Shown here in pieces: positions 26,248 through 32,029 of a stretch of 64,000 bases of DNA (positions are counted from its first letter, which is position 1; every line of letters begins with the position of its first letter). The notes beneath the pieces are model-generated. The model was given only the letters and a program-made list of their open reading frames with translations, searched no databases and was not told where the DNA came from. The DNA is from Intestinibacillus sp. Marseille-P6563 (GTDB lineage Bacteria; Bacillota; Clostridia; Oscillospirales; Butyricicoccaceae), in contig NZ_UWOD01000003.1 in the NCBI RefSeq assembly GCF_900604335.1, positions 19,440 through 83,439 on the forward strand, in the 5' to 3' direction. Both the position numbers and the translations under genes were made by a program.

Positions 26248-26844
26248 CGGGATGGAACATTGATTTCGATCTCTAAGATCAACAGCCGGATCAAGGAGGG
26301 TAGAAGAATGAAGAACAACCAAGTTTGCCATGCGTGCGGCGCTGAGTTGGAGATTGTTGAAAATCACGGTCGGATACAGGGCACACATCCCAAATACCGC
26401 GTTTGCTGCACCAATGAAAAATGTACTCATTTTATAGGGGGAAGTTGGCAGCCCACGGTGAGAGCCGCATGGGAAGCGTGGGATAAGGAATGCAAACAAG
26501 GAAAAGGCCACAAAACGGAAAGAACAAGTAAAGATTTACTTGTTCTTGTCATCAATACAATCGTTATAGCAAGTAAAGATTTACCGGTCATCAATACGAT
26601 TCTTGGTCGAGGGAATACAGCAGAAATTCGCCCGCGAAAAGATGATATCGTTATCTATGAGGTGAGCAGAAACGAGAAGAAGATGGTTGCTGCCGCCGGA
26701 ATAGAAATAACAAGTAGAGATTTACCGGTCATCAATACGATTCTTGGCCGTAGGAATACAATAGAAATTCGCCCGCGAAAAGATGATATCGTCATCTATG
26801 AGGTGAGCAGAAAAGTGAAAAAAACGGTTGCTGCCGCTGGGTAG
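20365..26844 (+). CDS. giant surface protein copy A, truncated and fused to a Zn-finger gene
   Basis: Residues 1-1961 equal the N-terminal part of the 4355-residue protein at 42851: signal peptide, beta-helix region, InlB-type repeats (GWY motifs, about 465-810), then ten CnaB-like repeats with the W-D-N-D-RP signature. At 26241-26247 the frame runs into the cassette and continues through the Zn-finger gene (residues about 1962-2159). All SLH domains are lost, so the product should be secreted but not anchored, and may be unstable. AAAAAGGAGTGAGG precedes the ATG. A rearrangement product rather than a designed fusion. Confidence 0.75.
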   Translation: MKIPWRWKETLKQNVARFLVACMIVTLIPTSVITMASAAQVVVKDEEELREAYETVSNGDIIRLSNDIQLSEPLQWDRDISITIDGSENLYSILPAADFPTAPYEQQFLINITKTDVHFYHIIINGDDRVGGINIYNDCSQEQNYHFDAMTVKNTNRGAGNGSGISISSYSDSVPVTNGFTGVNSTRVTIDNGTIFTNNYLAPDDSSSFGAALYTRGNILVNIDDATFSKNTACSGGAISQTYSYITMTSQTVFTENHAGQRGGAIICNGPLLMDGTQISGNTSDQFGGAIFVAAHTGNHGQVIMKNGASITGNTANSAGGGMYISDEAEVYLDEASNGQPISVTNNRVPSAGGADNEKNNIFVAAVGAKLYVASAHTKGEIGVSTQNPYKSEDLVWSTTTEALNTTPNGSAKGLNGCLQRMGVATYQPYSIQTNFTEDQYALFVYDSEVYQLVKSTTGNDAIMLTYGEAAIVFDLNLPGQPAEVVEKVAAGSVIKVPDVQDQTVGNTKFTFLGWYTEAEGGQKVTTVTGQEAGVVVYYAHWKVESAGGGSGGGSIGTGSLRIVYFDQNTGSGGLTSAYILAGDFTITIYDDEGNSEEKTVTLPFAWPEDPARKGYDFKGWGDTPDATTPVNTNVIPDNGETLFAIWEAHTHTLTWDANGGQGGTTTTQKYDELIVPPAQEPTREGYTFGGWYIDQKCTVPMSGDMTVTGDQTFYASWLSEKVIVTYYDSREGTSVVGTQEYNYGDVLNPLGPITNTSGQTFVRWETEDGQEATGIGELNNAVLTYHKGNNGDDVSSADGYWVLDLYAVWAEETTDYIATIKWNDLQNNDGCRPQSVKLGLISSVNNRLVGEATVPDDGTDVQTYTFTDLPITTADTSVEKITYSVFLLGYTDADGTYREIKDTAASSGEIIGSTSSNYDDAVFTTYRYAINNYTTGATAAEYSGSIFLDHDLITTGDDIQFSIQWEDESDNDGKRPGAVTLVLYADEIKVKDNPLHNSDTGVVSASTSNCKVSDDGNVWTYTFEDFQKYNAGQAINYTVAVTNPDETTKFDLNDYSTTYLNSKNDAVGDANGAIISRAIELTDKTVTITWDDESNRDGIRPENVVVTLSAYQWNNKTYRWEEIMVDTADVTGADDEDTWSYTFEDVKKFNGGQEIIYKAAITSDLNAHIPVGANRYTAVANELDIVVSHDCNVKNVPVTIEWDDAQNTDNIRPSTIIVQLYADGVPLEGAAYAHLLSGNLTADTWEYTFENLPVNRAGEEGQEIVYTIAAEEAVEDSLYGTYISTANGEEEEIVRYTASYMSAAGETTDDLTESAYPYVKLTHGTDQGTVNLYASWHDDQNRDGKRPSSIQVDLYKQVGSEKTFIQTYTVTAGRDNSWTYTVKGLPLNEDGQKITYLVDVNEDFRQQLEKSGYTCSMEGNTVHLYYTPSVGYVTGHINWNDNGNNDNLRPDSVTATLYANGKSTGQTLELNADNDWTQTWKDVDSYYNNNGTTGTPVVYTIVVDVPDGYTVSYTPESTTTVDPQTINIDLAHGVDQQALEGAIYWNDSGNQDGKRPDSVNVQLYANGEKVVGKTADVTGEGDIWTVNFSGLDKYQDGELIDYTIRLNDDTGRTYEALTAGMNLYLSYNAAVADIEVSFRFDDRNNADGVRPDALYLNLTADGMPIDEADYKRTVNFDTDGMTWTFSDLPVYSTNGTKIAYNAEVELSADYGATDYTVKTSRDVELSETNSNNNQIIITLSRSSNTDTETGHIYWFDANNQRGNRPDSLTVVVRSDASTAVVGTYTINSKTGKVTDAKSNEVGSVTVSEWGSDGSSCWTYTIDGLTQNAVYDGVSSEIFYTATANTTGVTSWYTVSDGISLDIALTHKNYLDDVGSSMQDFSITLSWLDNNNAWNYRPNTTGVDITLLANGTEYDSIHLTQTAVASGNDNAWEYTFNDLPTYLNGNAVVWTAQINDIAKYTRDGTLISISKINSRIKEGRRMKNNQVCHACGAELEIVENHGRIQGTHPKYRVCCTNEKCTHFIGGSWQPTVRAAWEAWDKECKQGKGHKTERTSKDLLVLVINTIVIASKDLPVINTILGRGNTAEIRPRKDDIVIYEVSRNEKKMVAAAGIEITSRDLPVINTILGRRNTIEIRPRKDDIVIYEVSRKVKKTVAAAG
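26308..26844 (+). CDS. Zn-finger protein with tandem repeats (copy A)
   Basis: The gene's own ATG (26308) follows AAGGAGGG, so it can be translated independently of the upstream fusion. The 178-residue product has a zinc finger of the Lar type (CHACGAELEIVENHGR, later CCTNEKC) with WQPTVRAAWEAW. Two copies of a ~43-residue repeat follow (DLPVINTILGRGNTAEIRPR then KDDIVIYEVSR), with a partial third. Lar-like fingers occur in restriction-alleviation proteins of phages and mobile elements. The repeat half is of unknown function. DNA is identical to 37482-38018. Confidence 0.65.
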   Translation: MKNNQVCHACGAELEIVENHGRIQGTHPKYRVCCTNEKCTHFIGGSWQPTVRAAWEAWDKECKQGKGHKTERTSKDLLVLVINTIVIASKDLPVINTILGRGNTAEIRPRKDDIVIYEVSRNEKKMVAAAGIEITSRDLPVINTILGRRNTIEIRPRKDDIVIYEVSRKVKKTVAAAG

Positions 26845-26856
26845 CAATAACGCTCG

Positions 26857-26890
26857 ATGGAGCCTTACTCAAAGTAAGGCTCCATTTTTT
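26857..26890 (+). terminator. leader hairpin/terminator before the 332-aa gene
   Basis: 13-bp arms (26857-26869, 26873-26885) and six T, followed directly by GATGAGGTGA as ribosome binding site. The same 50 bp precedes mobC at 33.79 kb. It may work as an attenuator. Confidence 0.65.
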
Positions 26891-26906
26891 GATGAGGTGA
26901 AACAAT

Positions 26907-27905
26907 ATGTCAGACTTTAGACAGATTTTTTCCGCAATGAATGAGTATGAGCAGTTTGTATGTACCATGTCCACTATGAGTCTGGAATTTTCGCTGATGC
27001 CCGAATGGGTACAGAATGTTGCGTATACAAAGTACCAGGAAACCTACCAAGAATTGATGGATATGAGGGAAAGAGATCCCAAAATAACTCCGCAGGATAT
27101 TGTTCGGACAATGTGGACGGACAGCGTTAAAAACGGTTATATCGACACCGCTATGCGTGCCAATGAATTAGGAAAGAGCATCCAAGAGAATTTAGAGAAT
27201 CTAAAAGATTATGATGCCGTGGTGGACTTTTTCCAGAATGGAGAAAAGTTTTTTCTGCATCAGTTAGAAGATGATCAGTTAGACGATGAACATGCAATCT
27301 TTTGGTCCATAGATATTGCAGGAGAAATTCCCGTAGTATTCGTGAAATTTGATGGCAATGACCACGTCACATATATGGATGTGTATCAGAATCCGATTGA
27401 TCTCGAAACCGGGGACATCCATACCTATGAGCAGCTTGGTCAAATGCAGGCGCAGCAAGATAAAGAGGAACGAAAGAGCTATCAAAAACCCACCGGAAAA
27501 CAGCTCACCATGGCTCGTGCGCTATGTGAGCAGCAGGGCATTGAAATGCCTTATTTCCCAACAAGACAAGCTTGCTCACATTTCATTGAAAAACTCGTTG
27601 AGCATCCTGATGAGCAGATCGGCCAGATGAAGCCGCAGGATCAAGGGGAGAAGGAGAGCCAAAAACCCACTGGAAAGCAACTCACCATGGCCCGTGCGCT
27701 GTGTGAGCAGCAGGGCATTGAAATGCCTTATTTCTCGACGCGAAAAGCCTGTTCGCAATTTATCGACGAGCTTATTCATAAGACCCAGGCACCAGAAGCG
27801 CCTCCACGCATGGCAGATCAACTTAAAAAGGCGAATCAGGTAAAACAGGAACATCAAAATCAATCTGAAGAAAGAGCAGGGACAGATCAATGTATTCAAA
27901 TCTAA
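26907..27905 (+). CDS. 332-aa protein with duplicated C-terminal motif (copy A)
   Basis: The N-terminal ~190 residues form a mixed alpha/beta domain with an acidic centre (DDQLDDEHAIFWSIDIAGEI, then VTYMDVYQNPIDLETGDI). The C-terminal part contains two near-identical ~40-residue repeats (QKPTGKQLTMARALCEQQGI, then EMPYF.TR.AC..FI), at about 193-232 and 252-291. The repeats resemble short DNA- or protein-binding helical motifs but I recognise no family. The 3' end overlaps the AbrB gene by 16 bp, suggesting coupled expression. Confidence 0.65.
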   Translation: MSDFRQIFSAMNEYEQFVCTMSTMSLEFSLMPEWVQNVAYTKYQETYQELMDMRERDPKITPQDIVRTMWTDSVKNGYIDTAMRANELGKSIQENLENLKDYDAVVDFFQNGEKFFLHQLEDDQLDDEHAIFWSIDIAGEIPVVFVKFDGNDHVTYMDVYQNPIDLETGDIHTYEQLGQMQAQQDKEERKSYQKPTGKQLTMARALCEQQGIEMPYFPTRQACSHFIEKLVEHPDEQIGQMKPQDQGEKESQKPTGKQLTMARALCEQQGIEMPYFSTRKACSQFIDELIHKTQAPEAPPRMADQLKKANQVKQEHQNQSEERAGTDQCIQI

Positions 27906-28159
27906 TGCAAACAGGGATGAGTCGACCGATCGACAACCTGGGCCGGATTGTCATCCCCATGGAAATAAGGAGAGGTCTTGGATGGAAGACTGATGATCGG
28001 TTGGATGTTGCGGTCGGAACTTATAACGGCGAAGCAGCTGTTGTTTTATGCAAACGACATGTAGGGTGCATTATTTGTGGGACAACCCATGATTTGCAGG
28101 GCATCCCCGGAACAAAAAAGCTGATTTGTAAGAGCTGCATCAAAACGATCACAGAATAA
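27890..28159 (+). CDS. AbrB/SpoVT-type regulator with Zn ribbon (copy A)
   Basis: 89 residues: an AbrB swapped-hairpin domain (RPIDNLGRIVIPMEIRRGLG) and a C-terminal CIICG...CKSC zinc ribbon, the same plan as Clostridia AbrB-like transition-state regulators. It starts inside the 3' end of the upstream gene. It may control the cassette. Confidence 0.85.
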   Translation: MYSNLMQTGMSRPIDNLGRIVIPMEIRRGLGWKTDDRLDVAVGTYNGEAAVVLCKRHVGCIICGTTHDLQGIPGTKKLICKSCIKTITE

Positions 28160-28183
28160 TCGTCCTTGGCGATATATTGTACC

Positions 28184-28242
28184 TTGAAAAACACGGTGGC
28201 CTACCGTCATATTTGTCGGCAAAATAATAGTATCCGTTGCCC
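28184..28242 (+). other. degenerate remnant of the small-RNA family
   Basis: TTGAAA (28184-28189), 17 bp, TCATAT, then GTCGGCAAAATAATAGTATCC, which follows the layout of units 1-4. The second hairpin arm and terminator are lost. Identical copy at 39358-39416. Confidence 0.45.
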
Positions 28243-28264
28243 GGAATTTAATGGTATAATCTAT

Positions 28265-28297
28265 TGACAAATAATATATATTGTGATATATATTATT
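28265..28297 (+). promoter_or_regulatory. vapBC promoter with palindromic operator
   Basis: TTGACA (28265-28270), 17 bp, TATATA. An inverted repeat AATAATATATA / TATATATTATT (28270-28280, 28287-28297) covers spacer and -10, fitting autorepression by VapBC. Same at 39439-39471. Confidence 0.65.
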
Positions 28298-28312
28298 TAG
28301 GAGGTGGCGATC

Positions 28313-28543
28313 ATGGATACTGCTAAAATTTTTGAAAATGGGAGAAGCCAGGCAGTTCGGTTGCCGAAGAAGTTTCGCTTTACTGGTGAGGAAGTTTTTG
28401 TTCAGCGGATAGGGAAGGCTATTGTATTGTTTCCGAAAGAAGCGGCGTGGCAAACATTTTTGAACGGCCTGAATGGGTTCACGGATGATTTCTTTGAGAA
28501 TGGACGAGAACAGAGTGTTCCAACAGAGAGGGAAACCCTATGA
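28313..28543 (+). CDS. vapB: VapB/VagC-type antitoxin (copy A)
   Basis: ATG 28313 is preferred over an in-frame GTG at 28304 that overlaps the AGGAGG. The 76 residues carry the MazE/VagC-like [20 protein letters not shown] domain and an acidic C-terminus that would block the toxin. Four-base overlap with vapC. Confidence 0.88.
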   Translation: MDTAKIFENGRSQAVRLPKKFRFTGEEVFVQRIGKAIVLFPKEAAWQTFLNGLNGFTDDFFENGREQSVPTERETL

Positions 28544-28941
28544 CCTATATGCTGGACACCAATATTTGTATTTATGCGATTAAGAATAAGCCTGAACAGG
28601 TCTTAAAGATGCTAAAATGCAAATTAGAACAGGGGCTCTGCATTTCGGCTATTACCCTTGCGGAGTTGGAACATGGTGTAGAGAAAAGCACACAACCAGA
28701 GCGGAACAGGGCAGCGTTGTTTCAATTTCTCGCTATCCTGGATATTTTACCTTTCGATGATTTGGCGGCTGCAGAGTATGGAGAAATCTGTGCCTATCTG
28801 CAAAAGCGAGGGACACCGATTGGAACAATGGATATGCTGATTGCTGGACACGCAAGAGCTGAAAATATGATTTTGGTGACTAATAATGTCAGAGAATTTG
28901 AACGTGTGCCGGACTTAAAAATTGAAAATTGGGCTGAATAG
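28540..28941 (+). CDS. vapC: VapC PIN-domain toxin ribonuclease (copy A)
   Basis: 133 residues. PIN acidic residues are visible: Asp6 in [10 protein letters not shown], Glu in ITLAELEHG, Asp in [11 protein letters not shown], and the [11 protein letters not shown] ending. VapC cleaves specific tRNA or rRNA sites when free of VapB. Complete and probably active; identical to the copy at 39714. Confidence 0.92.
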   Translation: MTYMLDTNICIYAIKNKPEQVLKMLKCKLEQGLCISAITLAELEHGVEKSTQPERNRAALFQFLAILDILPFDDLAAAEYGEICAYLQKRGTPIGTMDMLIAGHARAENMILVTNNVREFERVPDLKIENWAE

Positions 28942-28954
28942 CGGAGGCCATAAA

Positions 28955-29002
28955 ATGAAAAAGGCGTTGCGTCAGCAAATTCAGGAGACGAAGAATTCAT
29001 GA
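28955..29002 (+). CDS. 15-aa leader peptide upstream of fic (copy A)
   Basis: ATG with GGAGG seven bases upstream encodes MKKALRQQIQETKNS and stops at TGA overlapping the fic ATG (29... ATGA type overlap). It probably couples fic translation or is a relic of an antitoxin gene. Conserved in both copies only because they are identical. Confidence 0.4.
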   Translation: MKKALRQQIQETKNS

Positions 29003-29829
29003 ATCAGGAAATCTTGCAGATGCTGCGAGAGCAGCATGAAATGAATCTGCCCGGTGGCTTGTACCACAAAGCACAGGTAATGCTTGCCTATAATACAAAC
29101 CGTATTGAAGGCAGTAAACTGACGGAAGAGCAGACACGTTCCATTTTTGAAACGCATACGATCCTATCCGGCAACATGGTTTTGAATACCGACGATATTA
29201 TCGAAACTCAAAATCATTTCCGGGCCTTTGACTTCATGCTGGAGCACGCGGAAGAAGATCTTTCGATTGATCTCATCAAGCAATTCCATGAGCTTTTGAA
29301 ACGAGGGACTTCCGATGAGCGAAAAAGCTGGTTCAAAGTGGGTGACTTCAAAGCGCTGCCAAACGAGGTCGGCGGTCGGGAAACGGTTGCTCCGGAAAAT
29401 GTAGAGCAGGAACTTCGGAAACTGCTTGAATCCTACCATGCGCTTTCGGCAGTCAAGGTTGAAGATATCATTGATTTTCACGCGAAGTTTGAATCCATTC
29501 ATCCGTTTCAAGACGGAAACGGGCGTGTAGGACGCCTGATTATGTTTAAGGAATGTTTGAAATATGACATCATGCCGTTTATCATTGACGAGCAGCACAA
29601 AGCATTCTACTATCGAGGATTACAAGAGTATCCCAGAGAAAAAGGTTATCTCATGGATACCTGTTTATCCGCGCAGGATACCTTTACAGCGATTTATCAA
29701 TATTTCAATCGACCGCGGATGAGCGAGCAGCTCCGCGCGGCCGAGAAACAGAAACACGAAGTACAGGACACACATGATGTACAACAGGTACAACAGACAC
29801 AAGATGTAGCAGGGAGGGACATCAGATGA
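28999..29829 (+). CDS. Fic-domain protein with iteron-encoded tail (copy A)
   Basis: 276 residues with Fic motif HPFQDGNGRVGR (168-179) and N-terminal inhibitory motif TNRIEG (33-38), so a class II Fic AMP-transferase-like enzyme. The last ~25 residues (HEVQDTHDVQQVQQTQDVAG) are the translation of the 9-bp iteron array at 29758-29811 and look like an added low-complexity tail. The stop overlaps the stalk-gene ATG (ATGA), so both are co-translated. The second copy differs at a few residues. Confidence 0.88.
   Translation: MNQEILQMLREQHEMNLPGGLYHKAQVMLAYNTNRIEGSKLTEEQTRSIFETHTILSGNMVLNTDDIIETQNHFRAFDFMLEHAEEDLSIDLIKQFHELLKRGTSDERKSWFKVGDFKALPNEVGGRETVAPENVEQELRKLLESYHALSAVKVEDIIDFHAKFESIHPFQDGNGRVGRLIMFKECLKYDIMPFIIDEQHKAFYYRGLQEYPREKGYLMDTCLSAQDTFTAIYQYFNRPRMSEQLRAAEKQKHEVQDTHDVQQVQQTQDVAGRDIR
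29758..29811 (+). repeat. 9-bp iterons inside fic 3' end (copy A)
   Basis: Six 9-bp units from GAAGTACAG to GATGTAGCA in codon phase, 15 bp before the stalk-gene start. Confidence 0.8.
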
Positions 29830-30806
29830 AAAAGGGAAAACTGATTGTAAGCACAGCGCTGGCATTTGCCCTGGCAGCCGGAATGACGGCCGGAGCCGTC
29901 GATCAGACCGCGAAAGCGACTACCAGCAAAGTGTTGGTGGACGGCAAGGAGATTTCCTTCACGGCCTACGAGATCAATGACTACAACTATTTCAAGCTGC
30001 GCGATATCGCAGCGGCAGTAAACGGCTCTGCCAAGCAGTTTGCAGTCGGCTGGGATGCAGCAGCGAATGCGATCAGCCTGACCAGCAGCACAGCTTATAC
30101 GCCCGCAGGCGGCGAACTGGAACCGCCGGCAAGCATGGAGAATGCAGCGGCCAAGGAAACCAACAGCGCGGTTTCCCTGGATGGCACGGCACAGGGCTTC
30201 GACGCCTACGAGATCAACGACTATAACTATTTCAAGCTGCGTGACGTATGTGCAGCCCTGGATATCGAGGTCGGCTGGGATGCGGCAACGCAGACGATCA
30301 CCCTGACAACCACCGGCGCAGCCGAGGACGAAGGGGAGCAGGAGCAGCCGACAGAGGAACCCCCGGTTTTGGAACCGACCGCCAGTGGCCACATTCTTAG
30401 CCCGGCCATTGACCAGCCGATCGTACGGCCAGAGGGCGAGAATGTGCAGGATGTGAAGGTTTATGGAGAAGTCTATAAGGGTATGACTCTGATTGCAGGT
30501 GCACAGTTAGAGTTCTACGCAGATAAGGAAGCTACTCAGCTTATCGGCACCACTACGAGTGATGAGAACGGGGAGTATGAGCTGATGCTCCCATTAGACA
30601 TGACGCTTGATCCGTTTCATATCGGAAGATATAAAGGTCAAATCTGGGTGGAAGCTTATTGGGTAGATGCCCAAGGAAATAAGTATGCAAATGTTGCAAA
30701 TGCTGCGAAATATAGCTCATTAGGCACTTTCGATGATTTTAGTATTGAAGTTGATGGTGGTATTAATAGTTCGGTTTGGCTATTGAGCAGCCCCACCAAC
30801 TGGTAA
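29826..30806 (+). CDS. exported stalk-domain protein (copy 2)
   Basis: 326 residues, same plan as the 18588 protein: signal peptide, two YEINDYNYFKLRD stalk repeats, Glu/Gln/Pro linker (two residues longer), C-terminal beta domain. Differences cluster in the last ~60 residues (for example FDDFSIEVDGGINSS), suggesting surface variation. The ATG overlaps the fic stop, and GGGAGGG lies inside fic. Confidence 0.75.
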   Translation: MKKGKLIVSTALAFALAAGMTAGAVDQTAKATTSKVLVDGKEISFTAYEINDYNYFKLRDIAAAVNGSAKQFAVGWDAAANAISLTSSTAYTPAGGELEPPASMENAAAKETNSAVSLDGTAQGFDAYEINDYNYFKLRDVCAALDIEVGWDAATQTITLTTTGAAEDEGEQEQPTEEPPVLEPTASGHILSPAIDQPIVRPEGENVQDVKVYGEVYKGMTLIAGAQLEFYADKEATQLIGTTTSDENGEYELMLPLDMTLDPFHIGRYKGQIWVEAYWVDAQGNKYANVANAAKYSSLGTFDDFSIEVDGGINSSVWLLSSPTNW

Positions 30807-30820
30807 GCACAAGTAAAAGC

Positions 30821-30904
30821 AAACGCCGACATGAATTTCATGTCGGCGTTTTTATATCGATTAGAAAGGCAGGAGCCGACACGAAATTGTGTCGGCTCTT
30901 TTTG
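30821..30904 (+). terminator. two tandem terminator hairpins
   Basis: Same two hairpins as at 19577-19661; the second (GAGCCGACAC/GTGTCGGCTC) has a T-run and can also serve the convergent HTH gene. Confidence 0.75.
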
Positions 30905-30906
30905 TT

Positions 30907-31191
30907 TTAAGCGTTTGGCACAAATTCCAGTTTTAGCTGCATGCCAAGAGCGACTGCAAGGCGCTGCAAGGTTTTGATCGAGGGATTGGCCGTACCATTC
31001 TCCATGCGACTGATATCTGCTTGGGCAATGCCGGTCAGTTCCGATAACTGCTTCTGCGTTAGATGCTTCTTTTCCCTGGCATCCAAAAGCAAGCGAATTA
31101 ACTGAAACTCCGGTTCCATTGCATCCCAGGCTTCTTTGAATGCAGGATCACTCATCTGTGCATTTAAAGTTTCACGATAGCTTTTTCCCAA
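30907..31191 (-). CDS. HigA-type HTH antitoxin, toxin missing (copy A)
   Basis: 94 residues, XRE helix-turn-helix (LTQKQLSELTGIAQADISRM). In the second copy (42069) it has an ATG start and a toxin gene upstream. Here the duplication ends at the start codon, which has become TTG, and the toxin is lost. It may be an orphan antitoxin or silent. Confidence 0.75.
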   Translation of the reverse strand: MGKSYRETLNAQMSDPAFKEAWDAMEPEFQLIRLLLDAREKKHLTQKQLSELTGIAQADISRMENGTANPSIKTLQRLAVALGMQLKLEFVPNA

Positions 31192-31234
31192 TGTTATTCT
31201 TCCTTCTTTTTCTACTTCTCAAATTTGAGATGCA

Positions 31235-31275
31235 CCTTGTACCTCTTATACCTTTTGTACTTCTTGTACTAAGCT
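31235..31275 (-). repeat. 9-bp iteron cluster (minus orientation)
   Basis: On the minus strand: TAGTACAA, GAAGTACAA, AAGGTATAA, GAGGTACAA in register, between the HTH start and the promoter at 31275. Confidence 0.65.
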
Positions 31276-31309
31276 TGTATTTTAAAATTTGACATGATAT
31301 AATATCAAT

Positions 31310-31395
31310 ACAAAGGGGCGCTGCGACGTGCGGCTGACCTCAGTTAACGCTTATGAAATGACTGCTTAACCTTGGTCGGGGGCAGTCATTTCGCA
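31310..31395 (+). ncRNA. candidate small RNA, second family
   Basis: TTGTAT (31275-31280), 17 bp, TATAAT (31298-31303). The transcript ends in a perfect 11-bp stem GAAATGACTGC/GCAGTCATTTC (31355-31365, 31382-31392) with loop TTAACCTTGGTCGGGG. It resembles the 8.6-kb RNA and antisense RNAs of holin-like type I toxins; no toxin frame seen. Confidence 0.45.
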
Positions 31396-31451
31396 TTTAT
31401 GGTCAATATGTACAGCCAAACTGTCCTATATCAAATCTTACGTCACGAGTG

Positions 31452-31489
31452 TTGACACTTCCCCCGGATTCATCCATGGGGAGTGTCAA
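31452..31489. repeat. solo IS605-type end hairpin
   Basis: TTGACACTTCCCC and GGGGAGTGTCAA form a 12-bp stem. Read on the minus strand, it begins TTGACACTCCCCATG, exactly like the right end of the IS200/IS605 element at 14181. No transposase nearby. Confidence 0.5.
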
Positions 31490-31574
31490 TTTTACCAATT
31501 AGCTTGAATAGTCATTTTGTTATTTTTCATGGATAGTCTTTTCTGACGATTTACCACAATTTGATATAAAAAAA

Positions 31575-31614
31575 TACATGTCTAAAAAACGATGGGTTTT
31601 CGGACATGTACATT
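31575..31614 (+). repeat. left inverted dyad site of rep/mob module
   Basis: 30 bp (31585-31614) are repeated inverted at 36218-36247. The site is itself a dyad, TACATGTCTAAAA ... TTTTCGGACATGTA, as expected for a small serine recombinase site. Confidence 0.65.
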
Positions 31615-31721
31615 TTCGCTCAATTTTCTATATCATACCATTACTAGCCAAATGTTTCAAGACAAAAATAGAAAAAATATCAATTTCTTTATAATGGCAA
31701 TCTCTTGTGGATAAGTGATTA

Positions 31722-31750
31722 TTGACAACGCAGGTGATTTATGCTATTGT
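31722..31750 (+). promoter_or_regulatory. promoter of the rep leader
   Basis: TTGACA (31722-31727), 17 bp, TATTGT (31745-31750). The spacer end TGATTTATGC resembles that of the small-RNA promoters. Transcript would run through the antisense region into rep. Confidence 0.5.
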
Positions 31751-31767
31751 TAATTCAGTGATTTGAG

Positions 31768-31902
31768 AAAAAAAAGAGTTGGCCTCCAAGCCAACTCTCT
31801 TAATACAAATTATCCGCCACAGGTGCTCCAACACCGGTGAGCGGTTAAGATCTGACTCCACCCAGATCCAAACAGCGCCAATGGCGCATAACTCGTATTT
31901 AT
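31768..31902 (-). ncRNA. candidate antisense RNA controlling rep
   Basis: A strong minus promoter, TTGACA (31932-31937), 17 bp, TATAAT (31909-31914), drives a ~135-nt RNA. It has three hairpins (GCGCCATTGGCGC; GATCTG/CAGATC; CCGGTG with TTGGAG loop) and its own terminator, AGAGTTGGC/GCCAACTCT with eight T. It is fully antisense to the 280-base rep leader, as in antisense copy-number control of plasmids. Control of rep is inferred. Confidence 0.6.
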
Positions 31903-32029
31903 GTATTCATTATATACAGAACCCCGAGTTATGTCAAGTTCATGCGTAGGTTTTCGATAAAATTTTTATCGGCTGGTGTTTTCAGATACATCAGCCGATT
32001 TTTTATTTTTATTTTGTGAGGTGACACAA

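Larger units (their letters stand above)
26241..31188 (+). repeat. 4.9-kb duplicated cassette, copy A
   Basis: Matches 37415-42350 (offset 11174 at the left, reduced to 11162 by small indels in the stalk gene). It contains Zn-finger, 332-aa, AbrB, VapBC, Fic, stalk and HTH genes. The left edge is GTACACG; the right edge falls exactly at the HTH start codon. Confidence 0.9.

Noticed and set aside
20365..26844. Treating the 2159-aa frame as a real adhesin/Zn-finger fusion protein
   Set aside because: The second part has its own start and is identical to a free-standing gene; the joint is a microhomology rearrangement.
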